Shown here piece after piece: positions 31,227-40,892 of a DNA stretch of 48,667 nt (positions within the stretch are counted from its first letter, which is position 1; the number at the start of each line of letters is the position of its first letter). Made by a program: the position numbers and the translations under genes. Under the pieces are notes generated by a model. That model was not told the origin of the DNA, ran no database searches, and worked only from the letters and a program-made list of their open reading frames with translations. Source of the stretch: Chara braunii (Eukaryota; Streptophyta; Charophyceae; Charales; Characeae); assembly GCA_003427395.1 (NCBI GenBank), contig BFEA01000026.1, positions 5,426,088 to 5,474,754 on the forward strand. The letters are read 5' to 3'.

Positions 31227-32254
31227 TACCCACCCACTTGCACTGCCATGCTCCATGACTAACCTAATCCTACCGACCTGAACCAATCCACCTTTAACGG
31301 GGCACAACCCCTGGTAGTCAAAGAGAACATCCTGATTAGTCTGAATCATTGCCAACCCTGGGAACTTTAGCAGAATGAGGACCACTGAAACTGCAAGAGG
31401 GCCCAGGGAGGAGGGCAGAGAGGCCACGGGGTGGGACAGACGTGGAATGGGTTGCATCATTGCAGCAACGCATGATTGGCATACCTGTTAGGAAGGCCAT
31501 CCACAGAGCGCCAATGCATCTTCTGATGAAGGATTGGCTGCACAATTGCAAGCAGAAGCATCGAGATCGAACACCAACGAAACAGTAACAGGCCGATTTA
31601 TATTTAAAAAAAAAAGAGTTTAATATACCATTTTTACAACTCCACGATACAAACTAGACTGGACGGTCAGATAACTCTCAGGGCCAGGCTCCACCACAGG
31701 GGCTATGTTGGCCATCAAAAAGCACAAACCTAGTCGAATCACTGGCCAGGTTCATGCTAACATACATAGCACAAACATAGCACCAGTGGGATCTGGTCCA
31801 GAGACTGCAAAGCTGAGCGCTTCCAAGCGCAACTGTGATTCCAACAACACCCAACCTGCACATAACGAGCAGTTTCTGACTCTTTCATTCAAAGGCACCA
31901 GAAAGCACATTCTCCACAAACTTCGTTTCTGTGAACTGTAGTCTATCAACGGACTTAGAACACAGGATTCACGAGCGGAAAATACAAGGCTAGACCAAGC
32001 GGAATTCAGGGGTGTATTCTAATTGGATTGGCAAACATAGCATAAACAATTCCTTTTGCACATAGCGGATCAGTTCATTTTACACACAGCTGCTCACTCT
32101 CTCTCCTACTTTTTGACTTTTTCACAGCAATCCAGGGAAGGATCATTTTGGTTAAATAAAAAGGGTTAGAGGCTTGGTATATAAAAAGGCTCATTGATGC
32201 TAGTATTACACAAACTCAGATCGGTAGTACAGGCATCCATTTCCTTTCCTAGTC

Positions 32255-32257
<3 letters not shown>
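31227..32257. other. Unassigned sequence
   Basis: I recognise no coding, RNA or repeat signature. An A run lies at about 31603-31614. Confidence 0.35.

Positions 32258-32331
<74 letters not shown>
32258..32331. repeat. (TC)n microsatellite
   Basis: Uninterrupted TC dinucleotides ending in TGTGTCTCTGTCTC. Confidence 0.96.
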
Positions 32332-32336
<5 letters not shown>

Positions 32337-32994
32337 CTCTGTCTCTGCAGACACACAAACAAGCACAAAAACACAATCCAAATTAACGTTCATGAATCTA
32401 GTCACATTTTGGACGACCGCCCATACATACGATCCACGAAGCTTGCTGAAAGGGAGGGGCCAAACTCACTCAATCAAGGCACCAGTCAGGGTCATCGGCT
32501 AGGGAGAGCGGTCAGATTGACAAGAACGACAAACCAAACCTGCAGATCACGCGCAAGCCATGAGAACTTCAAGTCTTGACCGAAAGCACTCCAGTTCAGA
32601 ATCCATCTTGTGTCTCCTGGTCTGTCCTTATCTACCTGCAATCAAGACACTCACAGCACTAAGAGGAATGTGTGAGCAATCCAGACACTCTCAGCAGGAC
32701 GAGCAATGTGTGAGCATCCTGAACAGAAGTGCCAACATTAACAAATCCTCTATCCTACTGTGCGGTAACCAGCCAGCCGCTACCGGAAATGAAACTCAGA
32801 GATGTGGCCAAAAGGAAGCCACCAGGGCATAGCCCCTCCGTTTCCTTACAATCTTTGATGCATGGCTATTCCTTCCATCTGTACATGCCTTCACATCTTG
32901 ACCAGAAACATGGAGGAAAATGTGGAATTTCATCCCTGACATCGCCTTTAAATGCACGAGTTCCATGAACTGACGGCAAACACTGCACAGTAAC
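32332..32994. other. Unassigned sequence
   Basis: No gene, RNA or window-internal repeat recognised. Confidence 0.35.
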
Positions 32995-33230
32995 CATCGC
33001 AACACAGAGAGAAGGTTCTGGAAAGGTCTAGTGCTACCTTCTTCCCCCGAATACAACATACGGTCATTATAGCTGTATCTAGACTGAAAGATGCCTCAAA
33101 TACATCTATAATGACCGTACGTTGTATTCGGGTGAAGAAGGTAGCCTACCTGTAGTAGTAAATTAGTAGGCCAGGTCTTGCCTACAGAAAAAGGTAGGCT
33201 ACACAACACCCATCGCAACACAGAGAGAAG
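32995..33230. repeat. 20-bp direct repeats bracketing a MITE
   Basis: CATCGCAACACAGAGAGAAG occurs at 32995-33014 and 33211-33230. Between them are the foldback MITE at 33033-33145 and a second small inverted pair (GTAGCCTACCT at 33141, AGGTAGGCTAC ending near 33202). The bracket looks like a target duplication or a short tandem duplication. Confidence 0.7.
33033..33145. mobile_element. Foldback MITE, CTACCTTCTTC family, copy 3 (best preserved)
   Basis: About 40 bp at the left end (GCTACCTTCTTCCCCCGAAT, then ACAACATACGGTCATTATAG) is the near-exact inverse of the right end, with only two or three mismatches. The 113-bp element folds into a long hairpin and has no coding capacity. Confidence 0.88.
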
Positions 33231-34653
33231 CCTACATCCTGCAATTGTCCCTCGATCAAGCAATGTACAATATAAGCATATAAGGTGAGAGCGTTTAAAG
33301 TCTGGCTATGGTGTCCATCCTTTAATTGGAGAAGTTGGTTGCACAAGTAAGAGAGGATTAGCCGCGTATACGCAGGGTGACAATTAAATTAACATTTCAG
33401 CTATCAGTGCATCCACACCACTTTGCCGGTCTCGGTCATGCAGCTTCGAAGTACCCCAATGGCCAGCCAGTTACCATTCGTATCTCCAGATCACTTGTAT
33501 CTGGATTCTGCAAGGATTTTCGCAAGGCCAGAAGTAATCCGGTTTTGAGGGAGAAGAATTAGAGTGGTGTCATGCGGGTTTAATCCCTATCGCGAGTATT
33601 CTCTCTCTCGCTTCGCCCTTTCGAACTCATTTGACTTAGCCTTCGTCCATCGGGGAGAAAAGAAGGGGGATCAAACCCCAGAGTCCTGACCTTAGCAGCT
33701 TTTTGAAGGCCATAAGTCCTATCGCCTAAGACCTGATACAAAAACATATAGGAACCTGGAAAGCCTTTTAAGTTATACAGACATAGGGAATCCAACCCAG
33801 GACCTGAAGGAGTCTAAACCCTAAGCCCTTGAACGTTATGCAGTATCAGGGCCTAGTTCCACACCACTAACAAAAAGTTAACCTAGAACTACAGGTCAGG
33901 CCTAGAATTGCAATCATGATTTTTTTTTTTTTTTTTTTTTTTTTTATCGTGATTAATCTTCCCTAATCAGTTGTATTATTACCAGTCCATACCTTCCTGG
34001 AATACGTCTGGAATTTGCTGCCAGAGAATACAGGATGGCCAGCGAGAGAACAAGGTTGTATCGCAGCTGTCACTTTTCTTTTTTCCCATATTAGTATGAT
34101 ATTACCTCTTGGAATTTTCAAGATACCCCCCCCTCGATCGAGGAGTAGGTGACTTGAATCCTACGGCGCTGCGGGCAGGCTGGCATTTTCTTCAGCTGTT
34201 GCCAAGGCACCCTACCTAGATAGCACGGGGAGACTTGAAACATCATTTTGTGATTAGGGTAAGTTTAGCGAGTGGTGGAACAATCGCCGACCAAATTGCA
34301 GGGCAAATTCTAGTGGTCTCGAACAAGACCCTAAACCCTAAACCCTAGACCTCAACGAGGCCAAACCCTACAACTTACACCCTCACCTCATAAAGTGTCT
34401 ATCCCCCCTAGACCTTAACGCAGCTACACCCTAACACTTAGACCCTTAAGAGTTTCTGGCCATTTTTGGAAAAATGCCAGGATGGCCAAGTATGATAACA
34501 CGAAATACACCGATCATTTACACTCCTATGATCCATCCTGCGGCAGCCAACACAAAGTTAACCCTGATAGTTAAGTTAACCCTGATAGTTCACTTGGGAA
34601 CATGGTTGACCAATGAATGTCGTCTTTGCACAGTATGCACGCTACTGATGCTC
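33231..34653. other. Unassigned sequence
   Basis: No gene is recognised. A T run lies at 33919-33945. ACCCTAA-type words are scattered from 33820 to 34445, and a short telomere-like run is listed separately. TTAACCCTGATAGTT is tandemly repeated at about 34557-34588. Confidence 0.4.
34330..34349. repeat. Short interstitial telomere-like run (CCCTAAA)
   Basis: CCCTAAACCCTAAACCCTA is two and a half copies of the plant-type telomere repeat. It is short enough to be chance in a region with many ACCCTA words. Confidence 0.6.
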
Positions 34654-34657
34654 TTAA

Positions 34658-34862
34658 AAAAACACCAGTACTTGGCCCAGCTATCGATGCCGAGCCTGAA
34701 TATGCCCTGCGCGCCATTTCGCGCCTACCTGCCAGCGAAACAAAAAAAAATTGTTTTGGCTGGCGGTGTCAGCCTTTCAGGTCCGGTACCCCGGGCCTCC
34801 GAAACTAGCGGGGCATTAACGACAACGCCCCGCGGCCGACATATGGGCCAAGTACTGGTGGT
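34658..34862. mobile_element. TTAA-flanked MITE, 205 bp
   Basis: TTAA at 34654-34657 and 34863-34866 flank ends AACACCAGTACTTGGCCCAG and TGGGCCAAGTACTGGTGGT. CCAGTACTTGGCCCA is a perfect inverted match between the ends. The interior differs from the 153-162-bp copies, so the family has at least two internal types. Confidence 0.8.
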
Positions 34863-34866
34863 TTAA

Positions 34867-35655
34867 GTCCTTCCAATAACTGATTAGGTTCAAAAGACTG
34901 ATCAGATACCATTCGCTGCATTATTAAGCAAGCTGTAGTTCAACAGAAATTGATAAAGATCGACCTGTCCCAGCAACCAGCTATAGATGCACAAAACCAA
35001 TTACTAGGTCCTGTAGGCGACAACCTCCTCCGACCAGAATTTGCCCCTGATGACCTTATCCACACTCAATCCCAGAGCTTCGCGGGTCAGTTTTACAGCC
35101 CAAATGCTGCACAGCTACTTCCTCTTCGCACGGGGAGAAACAATTCAAGGGGAGGGCAAAAAAAAAAAACATTACTTACCTGCCTCCCTGTCAGCCCGAC
35201 GATACACAGACGTAATTCTAGAGTTGAAAAACGGACCAAGAATGGAATCCCATTTACTACAACAATGCTTGGGGCTGTATACCCCCAGTTGAGCAATTTG
35301 CAAGCCAGTAGATGCCGCCGCCCACATTTCACCCGTCACCATGATGCTCTGTCGCTCTTGGCTTCGATGAAGCTGCATCTTCCCCCACCCAACTTCCGAG
35401 CAGCTATGGCAGCAGCCATATATATACTCTACAAGCTTCATTCTTGGCTTCATAAGAGAGCTATACACGCACACGTATGATAGCATTCCCACGTTGATTG
35501 CTGCCATTTGAAAAAACCTGGTCGTTTTAAGGAAAAAAAGCAAAAGAAAAAGAACTGAAAAAAAAAAAAAAGGCCAGGAGGGTATTCACCCTCGTGGAAA
35601 GGTAACTTGTATCTGTAGAGTATAGGTCCGTTCTGCTTTGACAGATAACAGACTG
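34867..35655. other. Unassigned sequence with a 176-codon open frame
   Basis: A plus-strand frame at 34950-35480 is the longest here. I recognise no domain, and it contains a Lys run from an A tract near 35160, so it may be chance. The minus strand shows nothing better. Confidence 0.3.
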
Positions 35656-35808
35656 CATTGTTGCATTTAATTATTTTTTTCCCGAATTTGGACCATTTCT
35701 CGATTTATGCGTGTCATCCTTGAAAGTGCAGGGAGGGGCCATGCTGCTAATTACCCTTCTCTGTATCGTTCCAATTTTGACGGATGTCCCGAAGGACATT
35801 GTTGCATT
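35656..35808 (-). pseudogene. U6 snRNA retrocopy F with 12-bp target duplication
   Basis: The U6 body is about 35686-35796 on the minus strand, starting GTCCTTCGGGACATCCGTCA and ending GGTCCAAATTCGGG before an A-rich tail (35668-35680). CATTGTTGCATT occurs at 35656-35667 and 35797-35808. Insertions inside the body (AGGGTA near the ACAGAGA box and GCA before CATGGCCCC) make it non-functional. Confidence 0.9.
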
Positions 35809-36104
35809 GTTGCCTCCCGCTAGAGAAATTTAATACATTTTAGGCCTACAGCGGCGTGCAGGCGGGGTCTTTAGGATAGGGAACGTTCGGGGAGATTTGT
35901 GTTTCAGGGTGGTTCTTTTTGAAAAGCCTTTTCCTGATCGGAAGGTGGACCCTCAGAGGTAAATAGTGAGGTGGGGGAGCCGTGAGGCTTAGTACAGAGT
36001 ATGACCATAGTGCAGACGGTTGAAACGCATTGAGGAACGTGCCCTACTTGAGTTCAGGGAACACGTGGGTCTGCAGCTCTCTATTTAAATGAGCTCGTGT
36101 TCGA
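35809..36104. other. Unassigned sequence
   Basis: No gene or RNA recognised between the U6 copy and the minisatellite. Confidence 0.35.
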
Positions 36105-36330
36105 AAAGCAAGTGTCAGCCATTGCTTCTTCTTCTTCTTCAAGCAAGTGTTGGTCATTTCTTCTTCTTCTTCTTCAAGCAAGTGTTGGTCATTTCTTCTT
36201 CTTCTTCTTCTTCTTCTTCTTCTTCTTCTTTTCAAGCAAGTGTTGGTCATTTCTTCTTCTTCTTCTTCAAGCAAGTGTTGGTCATTTCTTCTTCTTCTTC
36301 TTTTCCTTCTTCTTCATCTTCTTCTTCTTG
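36105..36330. repeat. Minisatellite: AGCAAGTGTTGGTCATT plus (TTC)n
   Basis: Five copies of AGCAAGTGT(T/C)(G/A)G(T/C)CATT alternate with TTC runs of varying length, at about 36107, 36142, 36177, 36234 and 36270. The second to fifth are identical in the unique part, so the array is young. Confidence 0.92.
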
Positions 36331-36394
36331 TTGATCGGAAGAGGGACGCTGGAGCCGGCTTCCAGCATTAGCCGAAGCTGAGTAATGGCTCCAG

Positions 36395-36810
36395 TACTTG
36401 TTGTTCTCCGGGTTGATTTGTGAGGTCCGTGGCCTCTTCTGTACTATTCTAACATGGAAAAAAAAAAAAAAAAAAAAAACAGCTTCTCAAACTAAAGACT
36501 GATACAGATAAAACACCTGATGATAGGCTGACACTCATCCAAACTCGCGCAAGATGTGGGAGGTAGCTGAAGAATGAAAGGACCCTCGCCTCTTCTGTAC
36601 TATTGTGCGAGTGAGCTTTTCATTATTATTATTAAAAAAAAAACAAAAAAAAACTACTTCTTAAACTACAGACTGATACGGACAAAACACCTGATGATAG
36701 GCTGACACTCATCCAAACTCGCCCATGTCGTACAGTCTTCCGTTACACACCTTTTTTCTGGCGGGTAAGATGTGGAAGGTAGCTGACGAATGAAGGACGG
36801 ACGAAGCAGA
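36395..36810. repeat. Tandem duplication of a LINE-like 3' end and its flank
   Basis: CTCCGGGTTGATTTGTGAGG at about 36405 resembles the 3' UTR of LINE B. Then CCTCTTCTGTACTATT begins two successive units at 36433 and 36589. Each passes into an A tract (about 36457-36479 and 36633-36652) and then AACT(A)CAGACTGATAC-type sequence with ACACCTGATGATAGGCTGAC. The downstream word AAGATGTGG-AGGTAGCTGA also occurs twice. The duplicate units differ in length, about 156 to 174 bp. Confidence 0.7.
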
Positions 36811-36890
36811 GCAGTGTTCAACTTGGCCGACCTCGTCTGATTTGATGCTACATAGCTCGATCATACAGAGTATGATGATAGGCCAACTTT

Positions 36891-37024
36891 GGGCCTCGCT
36901 CCACTACTCACCACATCATCCACATGTGCAAAATGAGAATGAATCTTCCGCCTGAACATGGGAAGATACGCCGCCATACTTCTTGTCTTTTGTGCATGTG
37001 GTGGTGAGTAGTGGAGCGAGGCCC
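36891..37024. mobile_element. Foldback MITE with perfect 24-bp inverted repeats
   Basis: GGGCCTCGCTCCACTACTCA(CCAC) at 36891-36914 is exactly inverted at 37001-37024. The arms continue inwards as CACATGTGCAAAA against TTTTGTGCATGTG. The loop is about 60 bases. Confidence 0.88.
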
Positions 37025-37040
37025 TTTGTCTGATACGAAA

Positions 37041-37172
37041 GGGCCTCGCTCAATTGCATATGGAGCCGTTAGTGGTCACAGCACATTCGAAATGTTCGAT
37101 CAGTGCGAGTGTATCTGGTCGTGAAGATACGGGTCGAATCTCGAGTAGTGGAGCGAAGCCCAAAGTAATGTT
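37041..37172. mobile_element. Related foldback element next to the previous one
   Basis: GGGCCTCGCTC at 37041 and GAGTAGTGGAGCGAAGCCCA at about 37143-37162 are the same termini as the preceding MITE. The right side extends to TTGGC like the outer left side at 36883. It may be a second copy or a rearranged half. Confidence 0.55.
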
Positions 37173-37684
37173 GGCTGACCTTCCTCATATAGTAAGACGG
37201 GGCTCATTTAACGCTACAAAGGTAGCTAAAGAGGGAAAGGACGGAGCACTGCCAGGCGCTCCCATTTCTTCTTCAACTACTCACAAATTTAGTCATATCG
37301 TAAGAAGGGCGTCGTTGCAAAGTGAATGAAAGGATAAACCAGACGCAATGGAAGTGTTCTTCCTCATGCATACATCATCCTCTGTCTGATAATGACTCTG
37401 ATTACAATCAGCAAGCAGCATTGCTGCCCCCCGATGCAACGATGCACCGATGCATGACTGAGTCCTTTTGGGATCATAAGCTTAGCTCGATCACTCTGTG
37501 TTTCAGGCTTTCAGCGCAATTTTTTTCCGAATGGGTCGTTAAGCCTGAGGGCATCTCTGCTGTTCACTGGTTCAGTCGGTCTTGCAAGGTGACCCGGAGC
37601 GCTGTGTGGTTGACGTTGTTCGGTGACATGAATGTAACTCTCTCCTTTGATCAATTGGATAGCACGCAGGAGGTAATATAGAAC
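37173..37684. other. Unassigned sequence
   Basis: No gene is recognised. An open frame at 37322-37681 (119 codons) has no motif I know. Confidence 0.3.
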
Positions 37685-38108
37685 AAAAAAAGGGGAAGGA
37701 GACAAAGAAAAGGAAGGAAGAGGAGGGGAAAAGGTGACAGATAATCGAGAAGAAAGAAAGCGTAGAACAAGATCGACGAAGTGAGAAGGGAGATGAAGGG
37801 AGAAGAGGAAAAGGAGAGAAGAAGGGAGAACGAGTAGAAGGGAGAGGGAGAAGCAAGGAGACGAAGAGAGGAGAAGGGACATGAACAAGGAGAGGAAGAT
37901 CCAGAAGCAGGAAGGAAGGAAGGAAGGAGAAGAAGACGAAGAAGATGAGCAAAAGAAAGGATTCCAAAGAGGAGGAGGAGGAGGGGGGAACGGAGGAAGC
38001 GAAGAAGAAGTGAGAAAAAGAAGAAGAAGAAGCCGGAAGCAGGAAGAAAGGGGGAGGGGGTGGGGGCAGAAAAAGAAAGGAAAGAAAAAAGAAGAGGAGG
38101 GAAAATAA
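37685..38108. repeat. Purine-rich tract of about 420 bp
   Basis: The plus strand is almost only A and G (GAAGGAG, GAAGAAGA, GGAGG words), with isolated C or T. The length and strand bias suggest triplex-prone simple sequence. Low-complexity open frames across it are not genes. Confidence 0.88.
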
Positions 38109-38632
38109 TAAAACGTGCATAGTACACCATGTTATGGTATCGCAAGGGGAAAAAAATACCGGACATACTTGATGCCAGCTTCAGGTACTTTCTGATTCAC
38201 TCCTCACAGCGTGCGTCTTCAGTATGGGAGAATGCCCCTAGCAATTGACCTTCCTTGAAAGGGACTGAACTTAGGCAAATTGATAACATTCTGAACTCAG
38301 GCAAATTGATAACATCCTTACCTTCACTGAAGAGATCCAAGGCATGAACTCCGGGATCTTCTCCCGATCCATCCATATATCCCACGCCAAAGTAACTGGC
38401 ACTGACGTCTTCACGGAGGCACTGCAGGACACGATGACAAGCAGATACGCAGATACGCAGATACGCAGAGAGGGAAGAGAGGTACGAAGGAGGAGGGAGA
38501 AGAGGGGCTCTGCGGCAACAGGGCATCGCTACCGTAGTGCTCAGAGACACAGTGAAGATGAAGCAAAACGTTAGCAAAGCACAATTTTTTTTACCGTCAC
38601 AACATAGATAGGGTGTCATCATAGACACCAAC
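38109..38632. other. Unassigned sequence
   Basis: No gene is recognised. CAGATACGCAGATACGCAGATACGCAG-type repeats (about 9 bp, three copies) lie at 38441-38470, and (TGA/C)ACTCAGGCAAATTGATAAC is duplicated at about 38270-38315. Confidence 0.5.
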
Positions 38633-38700
38633 GGGCCTAGCTCAGTTTGTACACCCCCCATGAAGTGCTGAATTTACAAACTGAGTTCGATCCAGATGCA
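38633..38700 (+). repeat. tRNA-like head or hairpin
   Basis: TAGCTCAGTTTGT (38638) and GAGTTCGATCC (38683-38693) resemble Pol III A and B boxes, like the SINE at 2197. However, CTCAGTTTGTA and TACAAACTGAG form a perfect 11-bp stem here, so it could simply be a hairpin. No acceptor stem is visible. Confidence 0.4.
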
Positions 38701-38777
38701 ATCAAATGAACAAAGTAAAGTAATTATAAAGTAATTGTGAATTACCTGCGGCCTGTGCCGTCAATACTGAATATCTC

Positions 38778-38823
38778 AAGAGCGTCGCCCTTTTTTTATA
38801 AAAAAAAAAGAGCGTCGCCCTTT
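38778..38823. repeat. 16-bp direct repeats around an A/T-only insert
   Basis: AAGAGCGTCGCCCTTT occurs at 38778-38793 and 38808-38823 with only T and A residues between. The second copy abuts the TTAA MITE. Confidence 0.8.
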
Positions 38824-38825
38824 AA

Positions 38826-38987
38826 ACCACTGCAGTACTTCCTAGAGTCGTGTCGTGCCCGTTAACGCGCCACGATTTTAGGAAACGTATAGGCCACTAT
38901 AGGAGCGCCCAGATTCATCCGACTACAGCAGAATCGTTTCTACTCCTTTTTTTTCCACGGCCTATAGCTGGGCCAAGTACTGGTGGT
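38826..38987. mobile_element. TTAA-flanked MITE, 162 bp
   Basis: TTAA at 38822-38825 and 38988-38991 flank ends ACCACTGCAGTACTTCC and GGGCCAAGTACTGGTGGT. The body matches the 7823-7975 copy (GTGCCCGTTAACGC, CGATTTTAGGAAACGTA, AGCTGGGCCAAGTACTGG). Confidence 0.82.
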
Positions 38988-38991
38988 TTAA

Positions 38992-39649
38992 ATTCACAAA
39001 CATTCCCGGGAAAAAAATTAAAAAAAAATTACAAACACGGACGTTATCACAGATCTAACGAAAGAGACTTCGCACAAAATCCACAAGTGCGCACCCCATT
39101 TGAGTTGCGTTGAGAAAACTCACAGTCGTCATCAAAAATTGAAGAAACGGAACAGTTACTCAGAAAAGAAGAGATGACACTGCACATGCATGGATCACAC
39201 ACTCACTAACAATCTCCCGCCAGAATGTGGGTGACCCACATCGCCCTTTCCTCCCGCGAAAGGCCGGCCTGCCACGTGCATACTTCTCCCTCTCTTGCCC
39301 TGACAAGTTTGTGCTGCGCGTATCTCTCCCTCTCTCTTGCCTCCCACGAAGCGCCAGCTTGTCACGTCCACCCGTCTGCCTATCTTGCCTCCCGCGGACC
39401 CGTGCCGGCGGTTATGAGCCGCAGCCTGGGTAAGACAGAATACATTTGTGGGAGGCAACAAAAAAAAGCTCGCATGCGATTCCCGTGTCTGGTGGGTAGG
39501 TAGCCGGCTTGGAAACCCCCTCTCTGAAAGACCGCACGCATGAAACACAAACCAGCCTACACTGTAGTCTTGTACTGCTCACCCATCCCACAGCCGTGCG
39601 CCCATATTGTCGACTTCGCGCTGAGCCTCGTCTTTTTGTTTGCTTTTCC

Positions 39650-39657
<8 letters not shown>
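38992..39657. other. Unassigned, with a diverged repeat at 39230-39410
   Basis: No gene is recognised. Three diverged units containing CTCCC(G/A)CGAA-GCC and CACGT-CA followed by TCT-CC-CTCTTGCC lie between 39240 and 39400, suggesting an old minisatellite of about 60 bp. Confidence 0.4.

Positions 39658-39720
<63 letters not shown>
39658..39720. repeat. (GT)n microsatellite
   Basis: Uninterrupted GT dinucleotides. Confidence 0.97.
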
Positions 39721-39721
<1 letters not shown>

Positions 39722-39872
39722 GTACTCTGTTGTGTCTATCAAAGGTCTGTTATCTTATGCAATCTTCTTTTGACCCAAGGTAAAGCTAAGGCACACGTGC
39801 GCTGCCTCTTGATGTTAGCCAATTGGCACACCTGTACACTTGCATCAGTAATTCGGGAATTGTTCAGACCCT

Positions 39873-39874
<2 letters not shown>

Positions 39875-39948
<74 letters not shown>

Positions 39949-39957
39949 GCCCCGTGC

Positions 39958-39989
<32 letters not shown>
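39875..39989. repeat. (CT)n and (CA)n microsatellites
   Basis: CT runs from about 39875 to 39947, then CTAGCCCCGTGCCCT, then CA from 39961 to 39989. Confidence 0.96.
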
Positions 39990-39991
<2 letters not shown>

Positions 39992-40892
39992 CCCATGTCC
40001 GCTTGCACTCTCAAATCCAAGGACCCGCAAGACTGAAGGTCAGAAGGCCCCCTGTCTCTCGCACCTGTTTTCCACCCAGGTTGCGCTCCACCTCGCGCCG
40101 TTCGCTACTTCTCCTCGGCCCATCGAGGTGCCGGATAACTCGCGCAAGCCGACGGGCTGCCTAACCCTCGTCCTGCTCCTGCTCCAGATCCTGGCCGCGG
40201 TCGCCCAACAGACCGATGACCAACGACCAGTCGCACAACTGCTGCATTCGTCGGTCCGGGATCGATATCCGCTCCGACCCGTCAGGGGATTTTCGGCCGG
40301 TCGACCGATCGAGAGTGCGGAGCTGGACACTCCGTACGCCGCCGATCTGCCGAAGCCCTGATGACGTGCACGCTGACGTGGATGGCAGCACATCAAAGCA
40401 TTCCTCATCGACGCCGCCGAGGCCACGCCTGTCGTATCTGCCGCTCCCATAACCGGATTAAACGGATGGAAGAAGCGCGACGCGGCGACCCTCCGACCAG
40501 CTGACGAAGCAGCGCTTAGCGTGTGGGGAGAAGCTACAGCCGATCTGCTGTGAATCGAGCCGGAGGTCGGTCGGCTCTGAATATTCATATGACACGTGTC
40601 CTGGCGCGTCGGGTGCACTGTACCCTCAAAAGCGTGAAGCCGTAGCGTAGGCGCACGCACGACGTCCATGGCTGCTGCCATTGTCAAACGCGCCAGGGAA
40701 CGAGAGCCAGACTCAGAGAGAGGGCAGAAGGGCCGGAGGAGCTACGAGAAACGAAGACGGTGATGGCGCGTGTTTGAGCGACGAGACGGTGTGGCGCAGC
40801 AGGGCGCGTTGTAGTCAAGTCATGTTACCGTAGGCAGAGATGACCGGCAAAAGTCGAGATCCCGGACTGGCTACTGCGGTGAGGGTTCGGCG
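39990..40892. other. GC-rich, CpG-rich unique-looking segment
   Basis: Long open frames run on both strands: plus to 40361, and minus 40687-40040 with 215 codons. CpG density is much higher than in the flanks. Neither product has a recognisable domain, and the overlap of open frames on both strands is expected in GC-rich DNA. It could be an exon-bearing or promoter CpG-rich region, or part of an unrecognised element. Confidence 0.3.

Noticed and set aside
36044-36381. Ser/Phe/Leu-rich frames and their Arg/Glu-rich complement
   Set aside because: They translate the TTC minisatellite in several frames.
37572-38166. Minus-strand frames of 171-182 codons rich in Phe, Leu and Ser
   Set aside because: They are the complement of the purine tract and have low complexity.
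40040-40687. 215-codon minus-strand frame and overlapping plus frame
   Set aside because: No domain is recognised. Open frames on both strands are expected in this GC-rich segment. Kept only as an unassigned segment.
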